DNA of 9,564 nt from Candidatus Falkowiibacteriota bacterium (GCA_016212745.1 JACRDX010000034.1:1-9564), one strand, 5' to 3'. Counted from the stretch's first letter, positions 1 through 6,535 are shown. Numbers and translations are program-made. The notes: generated by a model not told the origin, from the letters alone.

Positions 1-1119
1 ATTGAGCCGTCGCGCCTGATAGTCATACAAAATTGAACAAGAATGCGTTTCGCCATATGCCTCGCGCGACAACATCCATGTTTCAACATCAACCATATAC
101 GCTGTTTTCGCTGCCAAATCACCGGAACAATTTACAACAATTCTGTATGGCAATTTTAAACTTTGCAACAAATCTTCTGTGTTTTTTTGAAGTTCCGCGT
201 GCATCCGCTCGCTTTCATCTTTATCATTTTTACAAATTATGAGCTGCTCCACCTTATTAAATTGATGCACGCGAAACAAACCTTGCGTATCTTTTCCATA
301 AGTTCCTGCTTCGCGGCGAAAACATGACGAAACTGCCGCGTATTTCAATGGCAATTTTGTCGCATCAACAATATCATTCATGTGCATGCCGCAAATTGAC
401 GCCTCTGACGTGCCAACCAGATATTTGTCATCCTGCTGAACATAATAAGTTTGCTCTTCGCCCTCTGGAAAAAACCCAGCGCCAACAAGAATTTCTTTGT
501 TAATCAAAACCGGGACAATTAATAAACAATAGCCGCGCTTTGTGATAAAATCTTGCGCGTATTTTATGAGCGCTTGTTCCAATCTCGCGCCATCACCTTT
601 TAAAATGTACGAGCGACTGCCAGCGATTTTTACGCCATCTTCAAAATTAATAATGTCCAATTCTTTTCCCAATGTAATATGGTCCTTTGGCTCAAAATTA
701 AATTTTGGCAAATTGCCCCATTTTTTAATTTCTTTATTGTCTTTGTCGCTCGCGCCTTGCGGCACTCGCGAGTCCAAAATATTTGGCACTGCCAATAAAA
801 TTTCCTGCATTTTATCTTTCAATGCCCTCAACTTATTCTCAACCTCTGATTGTTCAACGTCCATTTTTTTCATTTCAGCCAAAATTGCTTTTTTGCTTGC
901 TTCGTCGTAGCTTTTGCGAAGCGAGTCAATATCTTTTTTGCCAACGATTTCTTTGGAAACGCGATTTTTTTTCGCCTGAAAATTTTCAAAACGCAATTGC
1001 AACTCACGACGCTCGTCATCCATCGTTAACAATTTATCAATATCAATAGAACGATGCCGCATTTTCAGCGACCGTTCCACTTCTCCCCTATTTTCACGAA
1101 TAAACTTTATATCTAGCAT
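1..1119 (-). CDS. serS: Seryl-tRNA synthetase, C-terminus cut off by the window edge
   Basis: Class II aminoacyl-tRNA synthetase that charges tRNA-Ser with serine in the cytoplasm. The visible 373 residues begin MLDIKFIREN, the normal family N-terminus, which fixes the ATG at 1117-1119 although no Shine-Dalgarno is visible. Residues about 27-108 form the charged heptad-rich antiparallel coiled-coil arm that grips the tRNA long variable arm. The catalytic domain follows: TSE at 237-239 (the family's TxE serine-binding motif), motif 2 at about 264-292 with CFRREAGTYGKDTQGLFRVH, and YGETHSCS at 355-362 with the expected Glu. Motif 3 and about 50 residues lie beyond position 1. Several positions are unusual: ASICGMH after TxE, and SCSIL where most family members have SCSN. 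The gene lies 32 bp after greA. Identification is secure; the altered residues look lineage-specific rather than decayed, since the frame is intact. Confidence 0.96.
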   Translation of the reverse strand, partial: MLDIKFIRENRGEVERSLKMRHRSIDIDKLLTMDDERRELQLRFENFQAKKNRVSKEIVGKKDIDSLRKSYDEASKKAILAEMKKMDVEQSEVENKLRALKDKMQEILLAVPNILDSRVPQGASDKDNKEIKKWGNLPKFNFEPKDHITLGKELDIINFEDGVKIAGSRSYILKGDGARLEQALIKYAQDFITKRGYCLLIVPVLINKEILVGAGFFPEGEEQTYYVQQDDKYLVGTSEASICGMHMNDIVDATKLPLKYAAVSSCFRREAGTYGKDTQGLFRVHQFNKVEQLIICKNDKDESERMHAELQKNTEDLLQSLKLPYRIVVNCSGDLAAKTAYMVDVETWMLSREAYGETHSCSILYDYQARRLN

Positions 1120-1151
1120 ATATACTTGGCATAATGACCAATTATAGTTAT

Positions 1152-1610
1152 TTATTTCTTAATATCAATGACTTTATATTCCACGATTCCGCGTGGGGTC
1201 TCAACTTCCACTTTATCGCCTTTTTTGTGTCCATAAAATGCGCTCCCCAACGGGGATTCAATTGAAATTTTTCCGGACAATGGGTCAGCCTCATTAAAAC
1301 TGACCAATTGAAAATCGCGCTCTTTTCCTGACCCGTCTTTGGCCACAAATTTTGTTGACATTCCAATTTTATTGCCAGTTTCTTCATTCATAACAATTGA
1401 ACTTTTCAAAGTCGCCTCAATCTCGGCAATACGCGCGGCCATAAATCCCTGCGTGTCTTTTGCTTCTTGATACTCGGCGTTTTCAGACAAATCGCCCATT
1501 TCCTTTGCTTTTTCAATGCGGTCAATAATCTCTGGCATCTTTTGCTCTTTCAACTCTTTCAACTCATCTACTAATTTTTGGTAACCGTCTTTTGTCAAAA
1601 TCTTTTGCAT
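1152..1610 (-). CDS. greA: Transcription elongation factor GreA
   Basis: GreA enters the RNA polymerase secondary channel and stimulates cleavage of backtracked RNA, rescuing stalled elongation complexes. The 152-residue protein has the normal family length. An N-terminal coiled-coil hairpin spans about residues 1-75, with the tip signature GDLSENAEYQEAK. Its acidic residues D40 and E43 correspond to the pair that holds the catalytic magnesium in the family. The C-terminal FKBP-like domain (about 80-152) includes the conserved SPLGSAFYGHKKGD and ends in a short beta strand. The start is ATG at 1608-1610. No ideal Shine-Dalgarno is present; AAAGG of a small palindrome lies 12 nt upstream on the coding strand. 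It follows the restriction gene by 40 bp and precedes serS by 32 bp. Gre rather than another Gre-fold factor is well supported by the intact tip motif. Confidence 0.97.
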   Translation of the reverse strand: MQKILTKDGYQKLVDELKELKEQKMPEIIDRIEKAKEMGDLSENAEYQEAKDTQGFMAARIAEIEATLKSSIVMNEETGNKIGMSTKFVAKDGSGKERDFQLVSFNEADPLSGKISIESPLGSAFYGHKKGDKVEVETPRGIVEYKVIDIKK

Positions 1611-1620
1611 AAAAAATCTG

Positions 1621-1631
1621 CGCCTTTGGCG
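1621..1631. repeat. Micro-palindrome CGCC-TTT-GGCG upstream of greA
   Basis: A perfect 4-bp inverted repeat with a 3-nt loop in the 40-bp spacer between the endonuclease stop and the greA start. On the coding strand it reads CGCC-AAA-GGCG, followed four bases later by six T residues that abut the greA ATG. It could be a weak terminator or attenuator for the restriction unit, or the smallest member of the CGCC-N3-GGCG family seen at three other places here. The stem is too short to call a terminator. Confidence 0.4.
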
Positions 1632-1650
1632 AAAATATTAAAATTCATTA

Positions 1651-2349
1651 TTATTGTTTTAATCTTTTTATTTCCGCCTCAATATCTTTAATGACTTCTG
1701 TATTTCCAATTTCACCATCCAAACTAAAAACAATAAACACTTTCCCTTGATATTTTTTTTCAAAATCAAGAAAATTATTTTTCATCCTCTCTGAAACAGA
1801 ATAATTACCAAAATTTGCTTTGGCGGTTATTGGTTTAATTTGTATGCCGAATGCTTTGCCGCCAACAAGTCCTAAATAATCTATATCCCCAGCGTGATCA
1901 AGATCATTATCACTCTCGACAAATCTTACATCTGAAAAATGTTTTGCCAATCCATCATTAACTACGGATTTTTCACGAATAAAACCGTCGTAGGTTCGGT
2001 TTATCGTTAGGTTTTTAATATAGTCTTTGCAATCTTGTAGCGATAACTCACTAAAAGCTGCTTGCCATTCCGGTATAACTACCTCTGTTATCTTTTCATG
2101 TAATCTTGCACCTAATTCCGCGAGGATTTGCAGTGTAATTTTAATCGGATTTTTACTCTCTGTAAACGCTTTTGCAAAATACCATTTTTCCCACTCCTCA
2201 ATGGTTTTCGGTTGGCATTCGCGTATAAGCGCCATAACGGCCCCGACTTTATTTGGTCGAGATAAGTGATATGTTTGGCAAGCATAATTAAGAACCTTTT
2301 CCTTTTTGCCAAAATCCTTAGAATATTTTCTATTTTTTTTATCTTGCAT
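1651..2349 (-). CDS. Type II restriction endonuclease, MjaI-like (PD-(D/E)xK)
   Basis: Predicted restriction enzyme partner of the upstream methyltransferase. With the start at 2347-2349 the protein has 232 residues and overlaps the methyltransferase stop by 11 bp (ATGCAAGATAA), as expected for translational coupling. The catalytic core is visible: GDIDYLG with D155 and D157, then FGIQIK with Q170 and K172, matching the D-X(n)-(E/Q)-x-K pattern of PD-(D/E)xK nucleases. Features around this core, such as TYDGFIREK before it and ANFGNYSVSERMK after it, resemble the MjaI family as I remember it; that family is associated with CTAG. The N-terminal half is rich in helices and charged residues. An upstream in-frame ATG at 2409 would add 20 residues and overlap the methyltransferase by 71 bp, which is less likely. 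Nuclease class is well supported; family and target are inference. Confidence 0.75.
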   Translation of the reverse strand: MQDKKNRKYSKDFGKKEKVLNYACQTYHLSRPNKVGAVMALIRECQPKTIEEWEKWYFAKAFTESKNPIKITLQILAELGARLHEKITEVVIPEWQAAFSELSLQDCKDYIKNLTINRTYDGFIREKSVVNDGLAKHFSDVRFVESDNDLDHAGDIDYLGLVGGKAFGIQIKPITAKANFGNYSVSERMKNNFLDFEKKYQGKVFIVFSLDGEIGNTEVIKDIEAEIKRLKQ

Positions 2350-3649
2350 AATGTGGGAGTAAGTTGATAAATTTTTCTTTATATTTATAATCCATTTCTT
2401 TATCAACAAGAACGTAGCCGTCTTTGATTAAATGAGCATTAATAAAGGTTTTATTTTGTAAGTATAAATAACATAACAAATTATTTTCTTCATCATATTT
2501 TTGATTATCAAATCTTAAAAATACTCTTTGTCTGTTTGTTTTATTTTTAAGATAACTAATTGCCTCATCAAATTTTTTAGGATTATTTTTAACTCCTAAT
2601 AATTTAATTACCAAATCATTGTTTAACTTTAATTTTTCAGGATTAATAATTTCTTTTATTGTAAAAAATCCATCCCTTTGTTTTTTATTTTCATCTATTC
2701 TTGATCCGAATTGCAATTTTTTAGGATCTACTTTTTTGTCAAGTTTAATTGGATCCTGAAAAACATAAAAGAGTTTAGAAATTTGATCATTAAAATCAAT
2801 ATTCAGTTTTTCTTGATTAATAAAAATTACATTTGAATTATCAAACATCTTACTGACACCAACATCTAATTTTTGTTTTATGACATCAATAAATTTGGGG
2901 TTGATTTCATAACCGACAGAATTGCGGCCTAAATTTTTCGCGGCCAACGAAGTTGTGCCGCTCCCAACAAATGGATCAAGTACATTGTCTCCAACAAATG
3001 AAAACATTTTAATTAATCTCTTTGGCAATTCTTCTGGAAACATGGCAATATGCCCATCTTGTCTAACTCCATTAAAATTCCAGTGCCCCTGAAAATAAGT
3101 ATTCCACTCTTCTTTTGTCATTTGAGAAAGTTCTTTTACGTTTTTGTCTATTTTTTCTGGAGTTCCATTTTTCTTAAATAACAAAATAAACTCATAATCA
3201 AGTTTAATTATGCCATTTCTTGGATAGGGAAACGACCCCATAATCGTAGCCCCTCCCGACGTGTTCATTGTGGTTGATTTTTGCCATATAATTGCACCCA
3301 TATAATCAAATCCGATAGTTTCGCAAAATTTTATTATTTCTGTTCTGATCGGAATAATTTTATATCGACCATAATAAACAGCGCGAGCAAATTGGTCGCC
3401 AATATTAATGCACAAACGACAGCCATTTTGTAATACCCTGTAACATTCCTGCCAAACTAAATTCAGATTGTTTATATAATTTTCGTAGCTATCATTGTAT
3501 CCGATTTGATCATCGGTTCCGTAATCTTTCAATTGCCAATATGGTGGCGATGTTATCACCAAATGTATAGAATTATTAGACAATTCTTTCATTTGCCTCG
3601 AATCACCTCGTATAATTTTATGATTAGTTTTTATATCATCTATTGTCAT
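2339..3649 (-). CDS. DNA methyltransferase (beta class, N4-cytosine type) with C-terminal SNase-like domain
   Basis: Modification enzyme of a type II restriction-modification system. The 436-residue protein has the catalytic motif IV first (TSPPYW, residues 33-38) and the S-adenosylmethionine motif later (DPFVGSGTT at 225-233, followed by GRNSVGYEINPKFI). This order marks the beta class, and Ser-Pro-Pro-Tyr favours N4-cytosine over N6-adenine methylation. FPEELPKRLI at about 204-213 is the usual conserved segment before motif I. Residues about 325-420 do not belong to the methyltransferase core. KLLGV (349-353), an alpha segment with FDEAISYLKNK, then FLRFD, LCYLYLQNKTFINAHLIKDGY follow the layout of the staphylococcal nuclease fold. 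The nuclease residues expected in LLGIDxPE and YGR are replaced (KNNP, ENN), so this domain is probably a binding module. A 45-residue linker joins the two parts. The gene is first of a two-gene unit with its own likely promoter. It is strikingly A+T-rich, most of all in the 3' half. Confidence 0.88.
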   Translation of the reverse strand: MTIDDIKTNHKIIRGDSRQMKELSNNSIHLVITSPPYWQLKDYGTDDQIGYNDSYENYINNLNLVWQECYRVLQNGCRLCINIGDQFARAVYYGRYKIIPIRTEIIKFCETIGFDYMGAIIWQKSTTMNTSGGATIMGSFPYPRNGIIKLDYEFILLFKKNGTPEKIDKNVKELSQMTKEEWNTYFQGHWNFNGVRQDGHIAMFPEELPKRLIKMFSFVGDNVLDPFVGSGTTSLAAKNLGRNSVGYEINPKFIDVIKQKLDVGVSKMFDNSNVIFINQEKLNIDFNDQISKLFYVFQDPIKLDKKVDPKKLQFGSRIDENKKQRDGFFTIKEIINPEKLKLNNDLVIKLLGVKNNPKKFDEAISYLKNKTNRQRVFLRFDNQKYDEENNLLCYLYLQNKTFINAHLIKDGYVLVDKEMDYKYKEKFINLLPHYAR

Positions 3650-3667
3650 AGTAGCTACATTTTATTC

Positions 3668-3696
3668 ATAATAACAATATTTGTAAATCAACGCAA
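3668..3696 (-). promoter_or_regulatory. Possible sigma-70 promoter for the restriction-modification genes
   Basis: On the minus strand TTGCGT (3691-3696) is followed after 17 bases by TATTAT (3668-3673), which lies about 18 bases before the methyltransferase ATG. The -10 matches TATAAT at five of six positions; the -35 only at three. Its place downstream of the repeat-rich spacer fits an independent transcription unit. The region is A+T-rich, so chance matches are easy and the call is tentative. Confidence 0.35.
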
Positions 3697-3725
3697 TAAA
3701 AAATCAACAATGACCATACCTTAAT

Positions 3726-3806
3726 ATGACCAACCCCCAAATCCCAACCCGCCTGCTCGCCTCGCTAACGCTCTGGCGAAGCGGGCCGGACGGGCAGGTT
3801 GGTCAT
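3726..3806. repeat. Imperfect long inverted repeat with GC-rich interior
   Basis: The outer arms ATGACCAAC (3726-3734) and GTTGGTCAT (3798-3806) are exact reverse complements over 9 bp. Inside, CCTGC (3752-3756) pairs with GCAGG (3794-3798), TCGCC (3757-3761) with GGCGA (3775-3779), and CCCGC (3748-3752) could alternatively pair with GCGGG (3781-3785). The GC-rich interior stands out sharply in this A+T-rich spacer. It lies between pbp2 and the divergent-composition restriction genes, so it may mark a transcript end or an insertion boundary. There is no T run close enough to call it an intrinsic terminator. Confidence 0.6.
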
Positions 3807-3810
3807 TTAT

Positions 3811-3841
3811 TCATTGGGATTTGATTGGTCATTGGGATTTG
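3811..3841. repeat. Two direct copies of TCATTGGGATTTG
   Basis: The 13-mer TCATTGGGATTTG occurs at 3811-3823 and again at 3829-3841, an 18-bp period. The core of the same word appears inverted as CAAATCCCA at 3738-3746, and ATTGGTCAT-like words recur at 3798-3806, 3824-3832 and, inverted, at 1134-1142 between greA and serS. This is non-coding and looks like decayed tandem repeat DNA. Similar intergenic words are, from memory, common in Parcubacteria-type genomes, but I cannot verify that here. Confidence 0.65.
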
Positions 3842-3845
3842 CCTG

Positions 3846-3859
3846 CCCGCCTATGGCGG
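3846..3859. repeat. Micro-palindrome CCGCC-TAT-GGCGG just after the pbp2 stop
   Basis: CCGCC (3847-3851) and GGCGG (3855-3859) are exact inverted arms around TAT. With one extra C it shares 14 bases, CCCGCCTATGGCGG, with the palindrome inside the pbp2 coding sequence read on the opposite strand. It ends two bases before the TGA stop codon of pbp2, so it forms the first possible hairpin of the pbp2 3' untranslated region. Confidence 0.6.
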
Positions 3860-3861
3860 AG

Positions 3862-5865
3862 TCATTTCTTATTATACTGCCACCAATATAAAAACTCCTG
3901 CGCAATTGGTACTGAAACTATACTGCCTTCGCCGCCTTCTTCAATCAACACAGTAATCACAATTTGCGGATTATTGTACGGCGCAAAACCAGTGAACCAC
4001 GCGTGCGGTTTTTTCGTCATGTCCCACTGCGCTGTGCCAGTTTTACCGGCAACCGCCATTGGCAAACTGTTCAGGTGCTTTGCTGACCCGTATGTAACGG
4101 CCTGTCTCATTCCACTGCGCACAATGTCAATATTTTTCTTTGAAATAAAATTTTGGCGAATAATTTCCGGCTCAATATTTTTCAACAAACCTGTTTGCTC
4201 GTTAGAAATGGTTTTAACCAAATGCGGCTTGTACAAAGTTCCGCCATTCGCGATTACAGTGGTGTAGCTCGCGACTTGCAATGGCGTCACCAGCAAATCA
4301 CCTTGGCCAATTGCCAAATGATAAGTGTCGCCAATAAACCAACGCTCACCTTTTGCACTTTCTTTCCAGCCAGCAGTTGGCAAAAAACCAGTACCTTCAT
4401 CTGGCAAATCAATTCCGAGTTTTTGGTTTAACCCAAACAATTCAGAATATTGTTTGATTTTATAAACCCCAAGCCCAACGAACTTTTGCCAGCCGCCGCC
4501 AATGATGTAAAAAAATGTGTTCACCGAATCTGCCAGCGCTTTTGTCACATTTGTAATTCCATGACCGCCAGTTTTCCAATCTGGAAAAAACCATTTGTCT
4601 ATTGTCAATCCGCCAACGCTTAAAAAGCTTGTATTTTCGTTGATTATTCCTTCTTGCAAAGCTGCCGCCGCAATCACCGGCTTTATCACAGAGCCAGATG
4701 GATATTCACCGCTCACCGCGCGATTGAACAACGGCTGATTAGGATTGTCTATCAACTTTTGGTAATCCTGCGCAGAAATTCCGCTGGCAAATAAATTGTT
4801 ATTAAATGTCGGCTCACTCACCATTGCCACAATTTCACCATTGTTCGGATTCATAGCAATGGCAACTGCCCGCTGTTTGTTAATGCGCAACAACTGGGCA
4901 CGAACAATTTGTTCAAGCTTTTTTTGCGCGTCAAAATCAAGCGACAAAATTAAATCATTGCCTTTGACTATTTTGTCTTCCGCAATAATACTTTTTTCCT
5001 TGCCAGCAGAATCAACTTCAACTTCGCGCTTGCCAGATTCGCCGCGCAAATCATTTTCATAAAAAAGTTCCAGCCCTGTTTTGCCAATGCGGTCATTCAA
5101 TAAATATCCTTTATATTGAAAAACATCAAACTCTTTTTGCGAAATCGGCCCTTCATATCCCAATATGTGCGACAATGAACTTGCCCCGCCATAGGCGGGG
5201 TCTAAATACTCACGCTGCCCATTGATTTTGACGTCAACGCCGCTCACGCTTTGCGCAAAAATTTTTAATTTCATCGTAGTTTGATAATCCAAATCTGTTG
5301 CCAATATCTGCGGCTCAAAATAGTCCTTTTTAAAAGTTGGTGTATTCAAAATTTCCGCAAATCGCGCGGCATACTTACTCTGCCAATCAACCATTGTTGC
5401 TTGTAATCCAGCTTCAATTTCTTTTCGCTCCGCTTGTTTTTTCGGAAGATCATATGGAATTATATATAAACTAAAATCAGGAATATTTTTCAACAATGAC
5501 CGCATTTTGCTGTCATAAATTATGCCGCGCGGCGCGGCTAAATATTGCACACGTATGCGATTGCGTTCTGCCAATGCTCCATAATGTCCGCCTTTAATAA
5601 TTTGCAATTGTCCTGCTCTAAAAAATAACGCTCCAAGACTAATCAAAATAATGGCCAAAAAAATAGTTAGCCGTCTTCTGGAAAGCGCCAGCCCCATATA
5701 ATTTTTTCCGCTTTTATTCAATTCTTCAACGGAAAAATCAATAAAAGCGTCTTCCACCCACTGACGCCATGTATTTCGTCCGAGCCGGTCAACGCGCAGT
5801 TTCCGCGCGTCAATCATAAAAATCTCATCCTCTGGATTTTGTTTTGTATCGTCAAAAGTTAACAT
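3862..5865 (-). CDS. mrdA: Penicillin-binding protein 2, lateral-wall transpeptidase
   Basis: Class B penicillin-binding protein that cross-links peptidoglycan during cell elongation, anchored in the cytoplasmic membrane with its catalytic part outside. From the first ATG it has 667 residues: an unusually long cytoplasmic N-terminus, one membrane segment at about 66-86, the PBP dimerisation domain (about 100-290, starting with RNRIRVQYLAAPRGIIYD), and the transpeptidase domain (about 330-665). All three active-site motifs are intact: SVIK at 392-395 with the nucleophilic Ser, SVN at 447-449, and KTGT at 608-611. It ends in TGA. The start is uncertain: Met17 (ATG at 5815-5817) is preceded by AGAGG 11 nt upstream, whereas no Shine-Dalgarno precedes Met1. 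The mreB-mreC-mreD context supports the elongation PBP2 rather than the division PBP3. Residues 222-228 (DPAYGGA) are encoded by a perfect palindrome and may be an insertion. Confidence 0.93.
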   Translation of the reverse strand: MLTFDDTKQNPEDEIFMIDARKLRVDRLGRNTWRQWVEDAFIDFSVEELNKSGKNYMGLALSRRRLTIFLAIILISLGALFFRAGQLQIIKGGHYGALAERNRIRVQYLAAPRGIIYDSKMRSLLKNIPDFSLYIIPYDLPKKQAERKEIEAGLQATMVDWQSKYAARFAEILNTPTFKKDYFEPQILATDLDYQTTMKLKIFAQSVSGVDVKINGQREYLDPAYGGASSLSHILGYEGPISQKEFDVFQYKGYLLNDRIGKTGLELFYENDLRGESGKREVEVDSAGKEKSIIAEDKIVKGNDLILSLDFDAQKKLEQIVRAQLLRINKQRAVAIAMNPNNGEIVAMVSEPTFNNNLFASGISAQDYQKLIDNPNQPLFNRAVSGEYPSGSVIKPVIAAAALQEGIINENTSFLSVGGLTIDKWFFPDWKTGGHGITNVTKALADSVNTFFYIIGGGWQKFVGLGVYKIKQYSELFGLNQKLGIDLPDEGTGFLPTAGWKESAKGERWFIGDTYHLAIGQGDLLVTPLQVASYTTVIANGGTLYKPHLVKTISNEQTGLLKNIEPEIIRQNFISKKNIDIVRSGMRQAVTYGSAKHLNSLPMAVAGKTGTAQWDMTKKPHAWFTGFAPYNNPQIVITVLIEEGGEGSIVSVPIAQEFLYWWQYNKK
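5184..5200. repeat. Perfect palindrome CCCCGCC-ATA-GGCGGGG inside pbp2
   Basis: Seven-bp exact inverted arms with a 3-nt loop, the strongest member of the CGCC-N3-GGCG group in this window. It lies in the pbp2 frame and encodes DPAYGGA at residues 222-228, in the dimerisation domain between INGQREYL and SSLSHILGYEGP. It shares 14 bases with the palindrome just after the pbp2 stop. An in-frame palindrome in a conserved gene recalls the Rickettsia palindromic elements, though this one is far shorter. Confidence 0.65.
5829..5833 (-). promoter_or_regulatory. Candidate Shine-Dalgarno AGAGG for the internal pbp2 start
   Basis: AGAGG on the minus strand lies 11 nt before the ATG at 5815-5817 (Met17 of the longest frame). 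This is the same spacing as the clear Shine-Dalgarno of mreB. Nothing comparable precedes the first ATG at 5863-5865. It may decide the true start, giving a 651-residue protein. Confidence 0.3.
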
Positions 5866-5882
5866 GATTTTGATCGGATATC

Positions 5883-5945
5883 GGTTTCGGCGTCGAAGCT
5901 CGTTTCGTTACTTGTTTAACGTCAACCGAAACGTGCTTCGAAACC
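5883..5945. repeat. Inverted repeat in the mreD-pbp2 spacer
   Basis: The 135-bp gap between mreD and pbp2 contains arms CGAAGCTCGTTTCG (5894-5907) and CGAAACGTGCTTCG (5927-5940) that pair at 13 of 14 positions around a 19-nt loop. The flanking GGTTTCG (5883-5889) and CGAAACC (5939-5945) extend the symmetry with a 4-base offset. GTCAAC (5921-5926) and GTTGAC (5953-5958) give a further short alternative stem. No ORF fits the gap. It may be an RNA structure in the 5' leader of pbp2, a processing site, or a remnant repeat element. No T run suggests a terminator. Confidence 0.6.
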
Positions 5946-6000
5946 ATTTACCGTTGACCGACTAAACTTTTATGCCACGAACTTCTGGCCTTATCATCTA

Positions 6001-6519
6001 TCACTTGGCGCTTGTTTGTCTCGCGGTCAATGAAAAAATAAAATACAACAACGTCACGAACGCCACATTCATCACTTCCGTGTACATCAAATTATTCACC
6101 AGCGAATGCCCAAACAATCCTGTTAGCAAATCTCCACTTTGAAAAAACTCCGCTGCCCAAGCATAAATCCAAAAAACAAAATGATAAATCAATGTTGCCA
6201 AAAACATCAAAATAATAATTGTATAAAGAGAGCGATTTGTAAGCGCTGACAAAAAAATCCAATTGCAAACGGCCATTGATACCAACAATCCAAGCAATAT
6301 CGCGCCAAAAGCAAACGCTGAATATATTTCCAAAACTATTCCAACAATAACTGCGTAAATAATTGCTTCGCGAAAGTTTATTAAAAATCCCCAAAACACA
6401 AAGCACGCCAAAACAAAATCAAATCGCGCAAACGGCATCCCCAAAATAGGCAAAAAACTGGTTTGCATTAAAACCAGCACAAGGACAAACAATATTTTCT
6501 GCAAAATTGCTTTGAACAT
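6001..6519 (-). CDS. mreD: Rod shape-determining membrane protein MreD
   Basis: Polytopic inner-membrane member of the elongation complex that links MreC, MreB and the wall synthases. The 172-residue length is typical. Five to six hydrophobic stretches are visible at about residues 8-25, 33-48, 52-66, 72-93, 98-122 and 147-166, separated by short loops with few charges. The sequence itself is poorly conserved in this family, so the call depends on size, hydropathy and position directly between mreC and pbp2. The start ATG (6517-6519) lies 16 bp after the mreC stop, with no clear Shine-Dalgarno, which suggests coupled translation. It ends in TGA. Confidence 0.85.
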   Translation of the reverse strand: MFKAILQKILFVLVLVLMQTSFLPILGMPFARFDFVLACFVFWGFLINFREAIIYAVIVGIVLEIYSAFAFGAILLGLLVSMAVCNWIFLSALTNRSLYTIIILMFLATLIYHFVFWIYAWAAEFFQSGDLLTGLFGHSLVNNLMYTEVMNVAFVTLLYFIFSLTARQTSAK

Positions 6520-6535
6520 TATTGTTTTTTTAGCA

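Noticed and set aside
33..1049. Plus-strand open frames across the serS region (33-242, 542-910, 783-1049)
   Set aside because: They are antisense shadows of serS; their translations show no domain or signal, whereas the minus frame is a clear SerRS.
2112..2312. 66-codon minus-strand frame inside the endonuclease gene
   Set aside because: It is an alternative frame of the endonuclease with no recognisable sequence, and the nuclease motifs lie in the longer frame.
2350..2409. 20-codon upstream extension of the endonuclease
   Set aside because: It would overlap the methyltransferase by 71 bp and lacks a Shine-Dalgarno; the ATG at 2347-2349 gives a tight 11-bp coupling overlap.
3697..3806. Intrinsic terminator after pbp2
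   Set aside because: The hairpin at 3726-3806 has several interruptions and the nearest T run (about 3697-3703) is more than 20 bases beyond it, so the usual stem plus U-tract is not met.
3821..5062. Plus-strand open frames across pbp2
   Set aside because: The opposite frame encodes a complete PBP2 with all active-site motifs; the plus-strand translations are unrelated to any family I recognise.
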